Origin: Prochlorococcus marinus str. MIT 9301
GTDB lineage: Bacteria; Cyanobacteriota; Cyanobacteriia; PCC-6307; Cyanobiaceae
NCBI RefSeq assembly: GCF_000015965.1
Contig: NC_009091.1
Location: forward strand, 62,001-126,000
DNA length: 64,000 nucleotides
Direction of reading: 5' to 3'
The position numbers and the translations under genes are program-made. Positions within the stretch are counted from its first letter, which is position 1. Each line of letters starts with the position of its first letter. This document shows, piece by piece, positions 1 to 7,088 of the stretch. The notes beneath the pieces are model-generated. The model saw nothing but the letters and a program-made list of their open reading frames with translations. It was not told the origin of the DNA and did not search any database.

Positions 1-76
1 TCTCTGTTTTATTGTGTTTTATATTGCCTTCTTCATCTAAATCTAAAGATGAAAAGAATTCATCAAAGGTTGCCAT
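1..76 (-). CDS. Partial hypothetical protein (first 25 residues only)
   Basis: A reverse-strand frame opens with ATG at 74-76 and stays open to the window edge. It encodes MATFDEFFSSLDLDEEGNIK followed by a few more polar residues. Only 25 codons are visible, so no family can be named. The acidic, polar start does not look like a signal peptide. It lies just upstream of the TPR protein gene only in coordinate terms: reading on the minus strand, that gene comes first and ends 9 bases before this ATG, so the two could be co-transcribed. Confidence 0.5.
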   Translation of the reverse strand, partial: MATFDEFFSSLDLDEEGNIKHNKTE

Positions 77-85
77 CTTGCGGGA

Positions 86-832
86 TCAAAAGACAAAGCA
101 CATCGGATTAGTAATAATCATAAGAGTTAATTTGTCCCTAAAGTTATTTGCTTTATAACCGTTTATTTTTGCTTGTTCGTAATAATTACATGCTTCTTTG
201 ATTTCACCATCAAAGTATTTTCTTCTTGCATTGGCCATAAAAACTTTTGTATTTACTTTCTTTTGAAATTCTTCAGAAATATTTGGTAAACAGTACTTTT
301 GCACCCATGAAGTTGCTTTTTCATTATTATTTTCGCTTGCTTTTTGCCAATCAAAGCATGCTCCTTGAATATCTCCAATATTTGATTTAAGGATCCCTCT
401 TGAAGCATATGCATTTTTCAACTCAATATTCTTATTAATTGCTTTTGAATAATCTCTTATTGAACTAAATTTGTGCCCAAGTTTGGCATTCACAATTGCA
501 CGATTATATAAAGCAACGCCAATATTAGGATCAATTTCTAATACTCTGTTGAGGTCATCCCAAGCGCCTGCAATATCTTGAATCTTGTTTCTTGAATATG
601 CTCTGCTAAAAAAAGCGTAAAAATTATTTGGATTTAGTCTGATTGCTTCAGTAAAGTATTCAATTGCTAATTGATGATTATCAAAGTCACTTTGTATATA
701 ACCATCTAATAGGAGTTCTCTTGATCTTTCTAAATCCAGGACATTCTTACCATTTAATGCAAATATTTCATAAGGTACCGAAAGTAAAAATATTAAGGAA
801 GATAGAAGAAAAATTGGTCTAATTTTTTTCAT
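86..832 (-). CDS. Secreted or membrane-anchored TPR-repeat protein
   Basis: A 248-residue protein. Residues 1-25 form a signal peptide or N-terminal membrane anchor (basic MKKIR start, then a run of Leu, Ile, Phe and Ser). About four tetratricopeptide repeats follow at residues 44-167, with the usual pattern of small residues and a Pro near the end of each repeat (for example AIRLNPNN and VLEIDPN). TPR domains bind partner proteins, so an assembly or scaffold role in the periplasm or thylakoid lumen is likely, but no partner can be named. The ATG at 830-832 overlaps the stop of the upstream minus-strand gene by 14 bases, which suggests translational coupling. Confidence 0.75.
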   Translation of the reverse strand: MKKIRPIFLLSSLIFLLSVPYEIFALNGKNVLDLERSRELLLDGYIQSDFDNHQLAIEYFTEAIRLNPNNFYAFFSRAYSRNKIQDIAGAWDDLNRVLEIDPNIGVALYNRAIVNAKLGHKFSSIRDYSKAINKNIELKNAYASRGILKSNIGDIQGACFDWQKASENNNEKATSWVQKYCLPNISEEFQKKVNTKVFMANARRKYFDGEIKEACNYYEQAKINGYKANNFRDKLTLMIITNPMCFVF

Positions 833-1184
833 GAATTCTTATTTTTTTAGTAGATCGATTATTTATTATTAGATCGATTAATCTTTGGGATTCAAGTTTA
901 ACCTCAGGGAAAATAGTCTTTTTAAATAATTTATGCATTTTTTCGGATAAATATCCAAAAGCGATCACTACATGATCTGTATTGTGCTTTTGAATGATTT
1001 GTCTGGATATTTTCATACCATGTTTGCTTAAATACTTCTTTATAAAATAAAAATTATTTTCAGAATCAAATTTAAGAAGCATTAGTTCCTTAAACATTTC
1101 TTCTTTGTTTAGTTTGGAAATTTTAAGTTCGAATTTTTTTAATTCAAGTTCTATTTCAGTTGGCATTGCAGTTTTTCGATCCAT
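819..1184 (-). CDS. Hypothetical protein with possible NblA-like N-terminal helices
   Basis: A 121-residue protein if the ATG at 1182-1184 (MDRKTAMPTEIELELKKFEL) is used. An in-frame ATG at 1253 would add 23 Lys-rich residues that look like an unconserved extension. Residues about 9-55 are amphipathic helices (ELELKKFELKISKLNKEEMF, then a second helix), which resemble the short helical hairpin of NblA phycobilisome-degradation adaptors. This is a visual resemblance only. Prochlorococcus has no phycobilisomes, so a different job would be expected. The rest is basic and helical. It overlaps the TPR gene start by 14 bases, so the two are probably one transcript. Confidence 0.6.
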   Translation of the reverse strand: MDRKTAMPTEIELELKKFELKISKLNKEEMFKELMLLKFDSENNFYFIKKYLSKHGMKISRQIIQKHNTDHVVIAFGYLSEKMHKLFKKTIFPEVKLESQRLIDLIINNRSTKKIRIHEKN

Positions 1185-1317
1185 AATATAAAAATTGACT
1201 TGTTTAGATTTAACCGATTTAACAACTTTTTTCTTCGTATCCAGGCATATCAAAATATTTACTGTTCTAAAAAATTAATTTTATTACTTTTAAAAAATAA
1301 ATATTGAATATTTTTTA

Positions 1318-1758
1318 ATGTTGGTTCATCCTTTACAAAGAAAAGAATTTGAGACCTGGATCGGTAATTCTTCTATCAAAGAACCTGAAAGAAAAAACTT
1401 TTTTAATTGGATAGTAAATAGTCCAGTACAGATTTATATTCCAAGAATACCTCCAGTAGGATGCTCTATATCAGCAGGTTGGTGTATAGGTGATTACAAC
1501 GGATATGTCTTTGACATAACCGTTTCTATCGATCATTTTGATTGGATGAGTTATATCAACAAAGAGTACAAATATATTTCTATTGATTCAGAGGTAATCA
1601 ATTACTTAAATTGGATTGGAGATATTCCAACTAGTCGTTTTTCTATAGATCAGCGAACTGGATATTTTGATAAAAAAGCACATAAAAAAATAAGTGTTTA
1701 TTTAATTAAAGAGGATGAAAAATTTTACGAGATAGAGGCAGAAAAAAAAGCAAGTTAA
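1318..1758 (+). CDS. Hypothetical protein, 146 aa
   Basis: I do not recognise this protein. It is soluble, has no signal peptide or membrane span, and is rich in aromatic residues, with Trp spaced through the first half and two Cys near residues 49 and 56 (PPVGCSIS and WCIGDYNG). It starts at an ATG just after an AT-rich spacer that separates it from the divergently transcribed minus-strand gene ending upstream. The C-terminal 20 residues are charged (EEDEKFYEIEAEKK-like). Codon use matches its neighbours. It is most likely a lineage-restricted gene; no function is proposed. Confidence 0.6.
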   Translation: MLVHPLQRKEFETWIGNSSIKEPERKNFFNWIVNSPVQIYIPRIPPVGCSISAGWCIGDYNGYVFDITVSIDHFDWMSYINKEYKYISIDSEVINYLNWIGDIPTSRFSIDQRTGYFDKKAHKKISVYLIKEDEKFYEIEAEKKAS

Positions 1759-1798
1759 CTAATTGATGTTATTTATTAATTAAGCAAGCCTATTCATA

Positions 1799-1954
1799 AT
1801 GAAAAAGTATTTAATCTCTGGCTTAGTTGATACTTATAGAATCAAATTAAATTTATTTGCTCTATCTCCAAATAGTGCAATAAGTATTTTTAAACAAAAG
1901 TATCCAAGTGCTGAAGATGTTTATGTAATACAAGATTTATTTAAGAGAAAATAA
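1799..1954 (+). CDS. Small conserved-type protein, 51 aa
   Basis: ATG at 1799-1801 opens a 51-residue frame, starting MKKYLISGLVDTYRIKLNLF and ending in the basic DLFKRK before a TAA. The composition is protein-like: alternating hydrophobic and polar residues fit a small beta-alpha-beta fold, and the segment SPNSAISIFKQKYPSAEDVY looks like a helix plus strand. Similar microproteins of 45-60 residues are common in Prochlorococcus, but I cannot name a family. It lies 40 bases after the 146-aa gene on the same strand and could be in its operon. Confidence 0.6.
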   Translation: MKKYLISGLVDTYRIKLNLFALSPNSAISIFKQKYPSAEDVYVIQDLFKRK

Positions 1955-1973
1955 TATTTAAATTAATTCCCTT

Positions 1974-2095
1974 GTAGCACTTTTATAACACTAGTTCAGT
2001 GATACCAATTGGTTTGACCCTGTGAAAAAAGGTTTGTAACACCTATATAACACTAATTTTGTGGGTAAGAACTCAGTGATACCAATGGATTTGGG
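1974..2095. repeat. Pair of imperfect direct repeats (GTA-CAC ... TCAGTGATACCAAT)
   Basis: Copy A (1974-2015) and copy B (2036-2095) share GTA[G/A]CAC-T-TATAACACTA at the left and TCAGTGATACCAAT at the right. Copy B carries about 15 extra bases between the halves. CACT and AGTG within each copy can pair across a short loop, so each can form a small hairpin. A similar 22-base stretch (19 of 22 matches by eye to copy A) occurs far away at 27714-27735. The pair lies in the intergenic space at the 3' end of the ParA locus. Function unknown. Confidence 0.6.
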
Positions 2096-2122
2096 ATTAT
2101 ATATGTATCAATAGTGAATATA

Positions 2123-2365
2123 CTACTTAAGTTTTAGTAAATCTAATGGTAGATATTCATTCATATAAAGAAACAGTATTGTTAAAGTTCCAATTACAGA
2201 GCCTATAAAACCTCCAAAAAAATTAACTAATAATCCAGATTGTTTAATTACTGCTTCTTCTTTTTTTTCATCTTCAAAATTAGGAGAATCAACTACTTTT
2301 AAGCGCTGATTAGTTTTTGGTTGTGTAAGTTGTTGGTGTCGGATGAGGGCTTCGAAATCAGGCAT
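2123..2365 (-). CDS. Small protein with C-terminal membrane span, overlapping the ParA gene
   Basis: An 80-residue protein from the ATG at 2363-2365 (MPDFEALIRHQ); an in-frame ATG at 2389 would add eight residues. The first 45 residues are polar and probably disordered. Residues about 46-70 form one hydrophobic segment rich in Gly, Phe and Leu (LLVNFFGGFIGSVIGTLTIL), so this is a single-pass tail-anchored-type membrane protein. Its first 67 bases are also the last codons of the ParA gene in another frame on the same strand, so the two are almost certainly co-transcribed and translationally linked. It could be a membrane partner for the ParA ATPase, but that is inference. Confidence 0.6.
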   Translation of the reverse strand: MPDFEALIRHQQLTQPKTNQRLKVVDSPNFEDEKKEEAVIKQSGLLVNFFGGFIGSVIGTLTILFLYMNEYLPLDLLKLK

Positions 2366-2970
2366 GGAATTTGTGAGGCAATTGAACAATAAGCAGACCA
2401 GCCCGTCATTCGACGTGGATCTGATCTGCCTAAATCGTCTACAGCTTCAAATACAGCATTGCCCGAGGCTTCTGCTTTATCAAATGCTGAAAGTAAAGGT
2501 ATAAATGTATCAAAAACATACAAACCAAAATTTTCTAGAGCTGCTTTGGCTTGTTGAGCTGCTTTTTGCTGTCTAAAGTCAACTTTTACTATTACTACTG
2601 CATGATTAACTTTTAAGTTGCTTAATAAATTAGCTAGTTCAACAGTTAATTCTACTGATCTTGCTTTTGCAGTTGTAGGTAAGATAACTAAATCTGAACC
2701 ATACGCTAAGTGTTTAAGTTCCTCTTGATCACTGCTAGCCTGGCCATCAGTTATTACAATTTCTGATGATCTTGATGCTTTAGCAGCTGAACTGACGGGG
2801 AAAACTGGGAATTCAAGATTGCCTCTTGATGCGTATGCCAAAGCAGATCTATTCTTGTCGGCATCGACTATGCAAACTTTTTTACCTTCAGAATGCCAAA
2901 CACTAGCAAGGTGAATACTTGTGCAGGTCTTGGCTACACCCCCTTTTTGTCCGCAAACGGTAATGAACAA
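2299..2970 (-). CDS. ParA/MinD-family ATPase (orphan)
   Basis: A 223-residue P-loop ATPase of the ParA/MinD/Soj type. The deviant Walker A motif is at residues 8-16 (QKGGVAKTC); the usual Gly before the final Lys is Ala here. The switch I/Walker A' Asp region VDADKNRSA is at about 36-44 and the Walker B-like VITDGQ is at about 71-76. Such ATPases position plasmids, chromosomes, carboxysomes or membrane complexes in the cell. No parB gene is next to it. Instead its 3' end overlaps a gene for a small membrane protein. The last 30 residues diverge from the family, possibly because the frame is constrained by the overlap. It is too short and lacks the partners of a standard chromosome parAB pair. 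Confidence 0.85.
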   Translation of the reverse strand: MFITVCGQKGGVAKTCTSIHLASVWHSEGKKVCIVDADKNRSALAYASRGNLEFPVFPVSSAAKASRSSEIVITDGQASSDQEELKHLAYGSDLVILPTTAKARSVELTVELANLLSNLKVNHAVVIVKVDFRQQKAAQQAKAALENFGLYVFDTFIPLLSAFDKAEASGNAVFEAVDDLGRSDPRRMTGWSAYCSIASQIPCLISKPSSDTNNLHNQKLISA

Positions 2971-3119
2971 TTTTTTATTTTTATTTCTCTTACTTTGGAG
3001 AATAATTTCTTAATGTCAAGAGAAATTGATTTTTAATGCTTTAAAACTTATTTTTTGAAATATTTTAAAGAAGCTAATATTTTAGATAACCTTATAAAGT
3101 TCCTTAATTAAATTGTCTA

Positions 3120-4082
3120 GTGAAGAAAAGAATTGGATTAGGTACTTGGTCGTGGGGGAATAAGCTTTTTTGGAATTACCAATCTACAAATGACGATGAT
3201 TTACGTGAGACATATAATGAAGCGTTACAAAGAGGTTTCGATCTAATAGATACTGCAGATTCTTACGGTACTGGGAATCTTCAGGGTAGAAGTGAATTGT
3301 TGATAGGCAAATTTTTACTAAATACTCCTTCAGAAAAGAAAAAAAGAATTCAAATAGCAACCAAACTTGCACCTTATCCCTGGAGAATAGGTAACAGAGG
3401 TTTTAATAAACCTTTTTTGAAGAGTTTAGAGAGACTTAATAACAAATTAGATATAGTGCAATTACATTGGTCAACTGCAAAATATAATCCTTGGCAGGAA
3501 TTAGGACTGTTGAATAATCTTTGTGATTTAAAAGATGAAGGCTTTGATTTTCAAATCGGTTTATCAAACATAGGCCCAAAAAGATTGGCGAAATTAATTA
3601 ATTTCTTAGCAACAAGAAATCAGAGCCTAAAAAGTGTTCAGATACAATTTTCTTTGCTTGCTCCCGATTTAGGAAAAAAATATCAGGTAAAAAAAATTTG
3701 TGAAGAAAATAATATTGATTTCTTTGCTTATAGTCCTTTGTCTTTTGGGATACTTTGTATTGATCCAGACAAAGAAGACAATAAAGAAAAAAGTTTTATT
3801 CGTAATGCGTTATTTAAAAACTATAAAAAACCAACATATGAATTACGGAGGTGCCTAAAAAGAATTGCTGATCAAAGGTCAGTTTCCCAAGCACAAGTAG
3901 CAATTAATTGGTGTTGTTATCAAGGAACTATCCCACTCGTTGGAATGAGAAAAAAATCTCAAGTTGTAGATATATCGAATGTATTTAATTGGAATTTAGA
4001 TAAAAATGAATTTAAAGTACTCCAAGAAGTTTCACAAAAATGTTTAAAAAAAATGCCGAAAAATCCTTTTTCGAGTAATTAA
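3120..4082 (+). CDS. Aldo/keto reductase family oxidoreductase
   Basis: A 320-residue NAD(P)H-dependent aldo/keto reductase with a TIM-barrel fold. The N-terminus has the family pattern GLGTWSWG, followed by the catalytic Asp-Tyr segment FDLIDTADSYGTG (residues about 39-51) and the later KIxxK-like KLAP strand. LSNIGPKRL and AYSPLSFGIL match the cofactor-binding strands. It starts at GTG (3120-3122); no upstream in-frame ATG fits better. It probably reduces aldehydes or ketones in the cytosol; the exact substrate cannot be told. The C-terminal 25 residues are Lys-rich, as is common for AT-rich genomes. It is not obviously in an operon with its neighbours. Confidence 0.9.
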   Translation: MKKRIGLGTWSWGNKLFWNYQSTNDDDLRETYNEALQRGFDLIDTADSYGTGNLQGRSELLIGKFLLNTPSEKKKRIQIATKLAPYPWRIGNRGFNKPFLKSLERLNNKLDIVQLHWSTAKYNPWQELGLLNNLCDLKDEGFDFQIGLSNIGPKRLAKLINFLATRNQSLKSVQIQFSLLAPDLGKKYQVKKICEENNIDFFAYSPLSFGILCIDPDKEDNKEKSFIRNALFKNYKKPTYELRRCLKRIADQRSVSQAQVAINWCCYQGTIPLVGMRKKSQVVDISNVFNWNLDKNEFKVLQEVSQKCLKKMPKNPFSSN

Positions 4083-4090
4083 TCAAATTT

Positions 4091-4228
4091 TTAGCTAGAT
4101 ATTTTTTTATTTTTTTTTATTTGACAACCACTATTCCATAGTTCATTGGGAAATTTTTCACCAGTGAATCTAATAACTTTTGGTTTGAGATTTATTATCA
4201 AGTCATTTAGTTTTTTATTAGATCCCAT
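4091..4228 (-). CDS. Small basic hypothetical protein, 45 aa
   Basis: ATG at 4226-4228 on the minus strand opens a 45-codon frame reading MGSNKKLNDLIINLKPKVIR, then FTGEKFPNELWNSGCQ and a Lys-rich tail. The central segment, with well-spaced Trp, Cys and Gly, has the look of a conserved motif rather than chance translation. The tail is convergent with the aldo/keto reductase gene, whose stop is 9 bases away. I do not recognise a family; the motif NELWNSGCQI would be a good search probe. Confidence 0.55.
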   Translation of the reverse strand: MGSNKKLNDLIINLKPKVIRFTGEKFPNELWNSGCQIKKNKKISS

Positions 4229-4379
4229 TTTGCAAGATTGGATTTTTTAATAAGATAAATTAATTTAAAATTTATCTTCTCAGTATTTATACTTATAGAA
4301 TTGAAAAAATTCTTTTTAATACAAGCAAGTGCAGCAATATTTACACAATAATAAATTATCTACTACAACTTCTTTATTG

Positions 4380-4405
4380 AAAAAAGTGGAGTCCTTCCAG
4401 ACTCC
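4380..4405 (-). terminator. Intrinsic terminator of ssrA
   Basis: On the minus strand a perfect stem GGAGTC/GACTCC (4388-4405) with a six-base loop is followed at once by ACTTTTTT. A strong hairpin plus U-run directly at the end of the tmRNA coding piece is a textbook factor-independent terminator. It is one of very few such structures in this window. Confidence 0.8.
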
Positions 4406-4645
4406 TCGTATCATTTGGTTGATAAGGCTGATATAACCCCATCTCCTTTAGGATCAAGCAGCAACTGGTGCTGTTTGACGGGAGAAACTAACGATTTTGT
4501 TAGCATTTGTGTTTTTGCTCTAACCGAGCCGGCTTCAGTCACCTTCCTTATGCCCCGTCGAAACCATTACAACCCCAAATAGTGGAGTTGAGCGGAATCG
4601 AACCGCTGTCCGAAACATCGGTTGAGATCACCTAGTCCAATTGGA
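4380..4645 (-). ncRNA. ssrA: tmRNA, circularly permuted two-piece form
   Basis: Reading the minus strand, the acceptor piece comes first and ends at 4583 with a T-arm (GCGGTTCGATTCCGC) and CAACTCC plus discriminator A. Six bases later the coding piece begins at 4576 with GGGGTTGTAATGGTTTCGAC, the tmRNA 5' signature. GGGGTTG pairs with CAACTCC over seven base pairs, one of them G-U, so the tRNA-like end is built from two RNAs. CCA is not encoded. The tag frame runs 4504 to 4454: ANKIVSFSRQTAPVAA, then TGA, the tag known from Prochlorococcus. The order acceptor-then-coding is the permuted arrangement described for alpha-cyanobacteria. tmRNA with SmpB rescues stalled ribosomes and marks the product for Clp proteolysis. 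The 5' end of the acceptor piece, near 4641, is estimated. Confidence 0.95.
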
Positions 4646-4647
4646 CA

Positions 4648-4653
4648 TTTATA
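4648..4653 (-). promoter_or_regulatory. Candidate -10 element of ssrA
   Basis: The minus strand reads TATAAA here, placing a start near 4641, just before the first bases that can belong to the tmRNA acceptor piece. No good -35 hexamer is visible 16-18 bases upstream, so the assignment is tentative. Confidence 0.35.
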
Positions 4654-4706
4654 TTCTGACAGGCAAAATGGTTATTGAATAGTTTTTTTATTAAGTTTTA
4701 TAGTAT

Positions 4707-5831
4707 ATGAATGTAGTGGCATCAGCTCCGGAGGGACTAGAGAAAACTTTAGCTGAAGAAATTTTAAATTTAGGCGGCTCTAATATTAATACTTACAAAA
4801 GATTTATTAATTTTGAATGTGATTTTGAAACTTTTTATAGAGTTCATTTTTATTCCAGATTAGCTTTTCGTTTTTATAGAGAAATTGCAAGTTTTAATTG
4901 CTATGACAAGCAATCTTTATATGAAGGGGTTAGAGATTCATTTGATTGGTTAAATTGGTTGCACTTTGATAAAACGTTTAATGTTCAAGTGACTGGGAGA
5001 ACATCTTCTTTAAGTCATACTCATTTCACTGCTCTTGAAGTAAAAAATTCTATAACTGATTTGCAAGAGGCAGTTTGGAACAAAAGATCAAATATTTCTC
5101 TAGATAATCCTGATTTTATAATTCATCTGCATTTAAATAATAATAAAGCAATTCTCAGTCTTCAAAGCAGCGTAGAAAGCTTACACAAAAGAGGCTATAG
5201 ACCCGCAATTGGAAATGCTCCATTAAAAGAAAATTTAGCTTCTGGATTGATAAATATGACTCAATGGAATGGTAAAGTTCCCTTAATAGATTTAATGTGT
5301 GGCTCAGGAACTTTTTTAATTGAGGCAGTCAACCAATTCCTTGGAGTTCCCATAAATATTGATCAAGTATATCTTTTTGAGAATTGGTTGGACTTTAGGA
5401 AAGATATTTATCTTAATGAAAAAAATAAGGCAAAAAATAAAATTATAAATTATGAAAAATTACCAACAATAATAGGGTGCGAAATTAATAAAAAAGTTTT
5501 TCAGCAGGCGAATGTAAACATATCATTAGCTGGACTCCAAAATTATATTGAGCTTATAAATAATAATTTTTTAGCACTGCAATTAAATTGCACACCTGGG
5601 ATAATCATATGTAATCCTCCATACGGCAAAAAATTAGGCGATGAAAATGAATTAATTTGTTTATATGAACAAATGGGAATCTTCCTAAAGAATAATTTTT
5701 CAGGTTGGGAATTTTGGTTGCTTAGTGGAAATCCAAAACTAACAAAATATTTGAAAATGAAATCCTCATTGAAAATTCCTGTTAGTAATGGAGGGATAGA
5801 TTGTAGATGGATAAAGTATTTAGTTAGGTAA
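4707..5831 (+). CDS. THUMP-domain RNA methyltransferase (RlmL/UPF0020 type)
   Basis: A 374-residue SAM-dependent methyltransferase. The N-terminal about 160 residues form a THUMP-like RNA-binding region, starting with APEGLEKTLAEEI, which is typical of this family. The Rossmann domain follows with motif I DLMCGSGTF at 195-203 and the catalytic motif IV NPPYGK at 303-308, the N6/N2 amino-methyltransferase signature. Related enzymes methylate a guanine (m2G) in 23S rRNA; many cyanobacterial copies are annotated loosely as N6-adenine DNA methylases. The THUMP region argues for RNA. It lacks the second methyltransferase domain of E. coli RlmKL. It starts at ATG just downstream of the ssrA promoter region on the opposite strand. 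Confidence 0.85.
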   Translation: MNVVASAPEGLEKTLAEEILNLGGSNINTYKRFINFECDFETFYRVHFYSRLAFRFYREIASFNCYDKQSLYEGVRDSFDWLNWLHFDKTFNVQVTGRTSSLSHTHFTALEVKNSITDLQEAVWNKRSNISLDNPDFIIHLHLNNNKAILSLQSSVESLHKRGYRPAIGNAPLKENLASGLINMTQWNGKVPLIDLMCGSGTFLIEAVNQFLGVPINIDQVYLFENWLDFRKDIYLNEKNKAKNKIINYEKLPTIIGCEINKKVFQQANVNISLAGLQNYIELINNNFLALQLNCTPGIIICNPPYGKKLGDENELICLYEQMGIFLKNNFSGWEFWLLSGNPKLTKYLKMKSSLKIPVSNGGIDCRWIKYLVR

Positions 5832-5832
5832 T

Positions 5833-6219
5833 TTATTTTTTGCCTAAAACGGCTTTTGTCGTCTTGCCTAAACCCTCTAGTGTTTGAGGAAGATATGGTC
5901 CTTTGGCTAATTTTCCTCCAAGCTTCAAACTTATACCTGCAAGAAATAAATCGATAAATATTATTAGCAATAAATTATATTCAATATTCCAGTTATTATA
6001 ATTTTTTAGAAATAGATAAAAAATAATATGGATGCAAATTAGTACTAATAATAGTAATGTGCTTCCAACTGCCAGAAATATTCCACCACTAATTAATCTT
6101 CTTTTTTCTCTATCTACTTCTTGTAGAGCTATTCTGACGTGCAAATCCATTACTGAACTTGCGATAGCCGAAATTCTAGAAGCTGTGTTTGCAAAGTTTT
6201 TGTTATTGGGTTTTTCCAT
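5833..6219 (-). CDS. Holin-like (phage holin superfamily III) membrane protein
   Basis: A 128-residue protein with two membrane segments: residues about 45-70 (GGIFLAVGSTLLLLVLICIHI) and about 83-105. The N-terminus is helical and polar (ASRISAIASSVMDLHVRIAL), the C-terminus is basic. This is the layout of the Phage_holin_3_6 family, which in bacteria is a general membrane-stress-type protein rather than a lysis holin. I chose the ATG at 6217-6219 because AAGGA lies six bases upstream; a GTG at 6234 in the same frame would overlap the upstream gene. It sits two bases after the stop of the upstream DUF883-like gene, so the pair is one operon. It converges on the methyltransferase gene with one base between stops. 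Confidence 0.7.
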   Translation of the reverse strand: MEKPNNKNFANTASRISAIASSVMDLHVRIALQEVDREKRRLISGGIFLAVGSTLLLLVLICIHIIFYLFLKNYNNWNIEYNLLLIIFIDLFLAGISLKLGGKLAKGPYLPQTLEGLGKTTKAVLGKK

Positions 6220-6220
6220 A

Positions 6221-6682
6221 TTATTTCCTTCCACTGTTTAGGAGAGTTCCTATTAATAAACCAATACCAGCTGCAATAGCAATAGATAATAGTGGTTTTT
6301 TCCTTATTGGACTTTCTATTTTTGGTCTAAGAGTATTGTTAAGTTCCTCTAATAACTCTTCTAATTGACTTTCGATAGGTTCAATTTTTTCTGATATTTC
6401 CCAATTGTTTTCTTTTATTGAATCAATGATTTCAAATAGTTGGCGTTTTATTCCAATTGCTGATGTTCCACTATGGCTAGCTATCACTTCAACTAAATCA
6501 TCAATACTCCCTTTAGTGGCTTCAAGGGTTTGCTGAGCAATGTTAGGCCATTTTTCTTTTATTAAAGGTATTAAACTGTCAATTTTTTCAAAAAACCATT
6601 TTTCCGAGATAACTTCTTTTTCAGGAAGTTCAGGGTTATCTTCTTTTTCTTCTACTTCTTTGGGAGGATGGTAGGTCTCCAT
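6221..6682 (-). CDS. DUF883/ElaB-like protein with C-terminal membrane anchor
   Basis: A 153-residue protein with an acidic, Pro-containing N-terminus (residues 1-25), a long helical middle (about 30-125) and a final Gly-rich membrane segment (LLSIAIAAGIGLLIGTLLN, about 131-149) followed by SGRK. A helical rod tethered by a C-terminal glycine-rich span is the plan of the ElaB/YqjD/DUF883 family, whose E. coli members sit in the inner membrane and bind ribosomes in stationary phase. Pairing with a holin-III gene is common (yqjD-yqjE in E. coli), which supports both calls. Family membership is inferred from layout, not from a strict motif. Confidence 0.65.
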   Translation of the reverse strand: METYHPPKEVEEKEDNPELPEKEVISEKWFFEKIDSLIPLIKEKWPNIAQQTLEATKGSIDDLVEVIASHSGTSAIGIKRQLFEIIDSIKENNWEISEKIEPIESQLEELLEELNNTLRPKIESPIRKKPLLSIAIAAGIGLLIGTLLNSGRK

Positions 6683-6852
6683 TATTTAGTCTTATTTATT
6701 TTAAGATTAGACCCTATTTTCTTAATTTGGAACCCTTATCTAAAGATTTGTGCGATTTATATAAAATAAAAACATATAAAAGTTTATTTACATTTTATTT
6801 ATCTACTCAGTTCTGTAAGAAGGTTTTGTTAAGCTATTACTGAATTTATTAA

Positions 6853-7008
6853 ATGAGTTTAAATTTCATCATGGATATTACATTTGCATCATTAATTTTT
6901 GCATCTCGCACAATCCCTACAGATTTTGGATTAGTAGCTGCAGCTATTGCTGGAGCCGGCAGTTTGCTATTCATTGCTTTAAGATTTGTTCCTGATGCAA
7001 GTAATTAA
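6853..7008 (+). CDS. Small conserved cyanobacterial membrane protein, 45-51 aa
   Basis: Two in-frame ATGs (6853 and 6871) lead to MDITFASLIFASRTIPTDFG, then a single membrane span rich in Ala, Gly and Leu (LVAAAIAGAGSLLFIALRFV) and a short polar tail. The size and layout match the tiny single-span subunits of photosynthetic complexes, and the sequence is clearly under coding constraint, but I cannot assign it to a named Psb, Psa or Pet subunit. The second ATG gives 45 residues and is the likelier start because the conserved-looking part begins there. It stands alone with about 170 bases of AT-rich DNA upstream. Confidence 0.7.
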   Translation: MSLNFIMDITFASLIFASRTIPTDFGLVAAAIAGAGSLLFIALRFVPDASN

Positions 7009-7088
7009 ATTACAGGAATAATCTTTAAGAAAATATATTTTAACTCAACTTTTTTGAAAATAGATTCGATTTATTTATCAACTAGATA

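Noticed and set aside
6032-6241. Plus-strand 69-codon frame
   Set aside because: Antisense shadow of the holin-like gene, which has membrane helices and a good ribosome-binding site.
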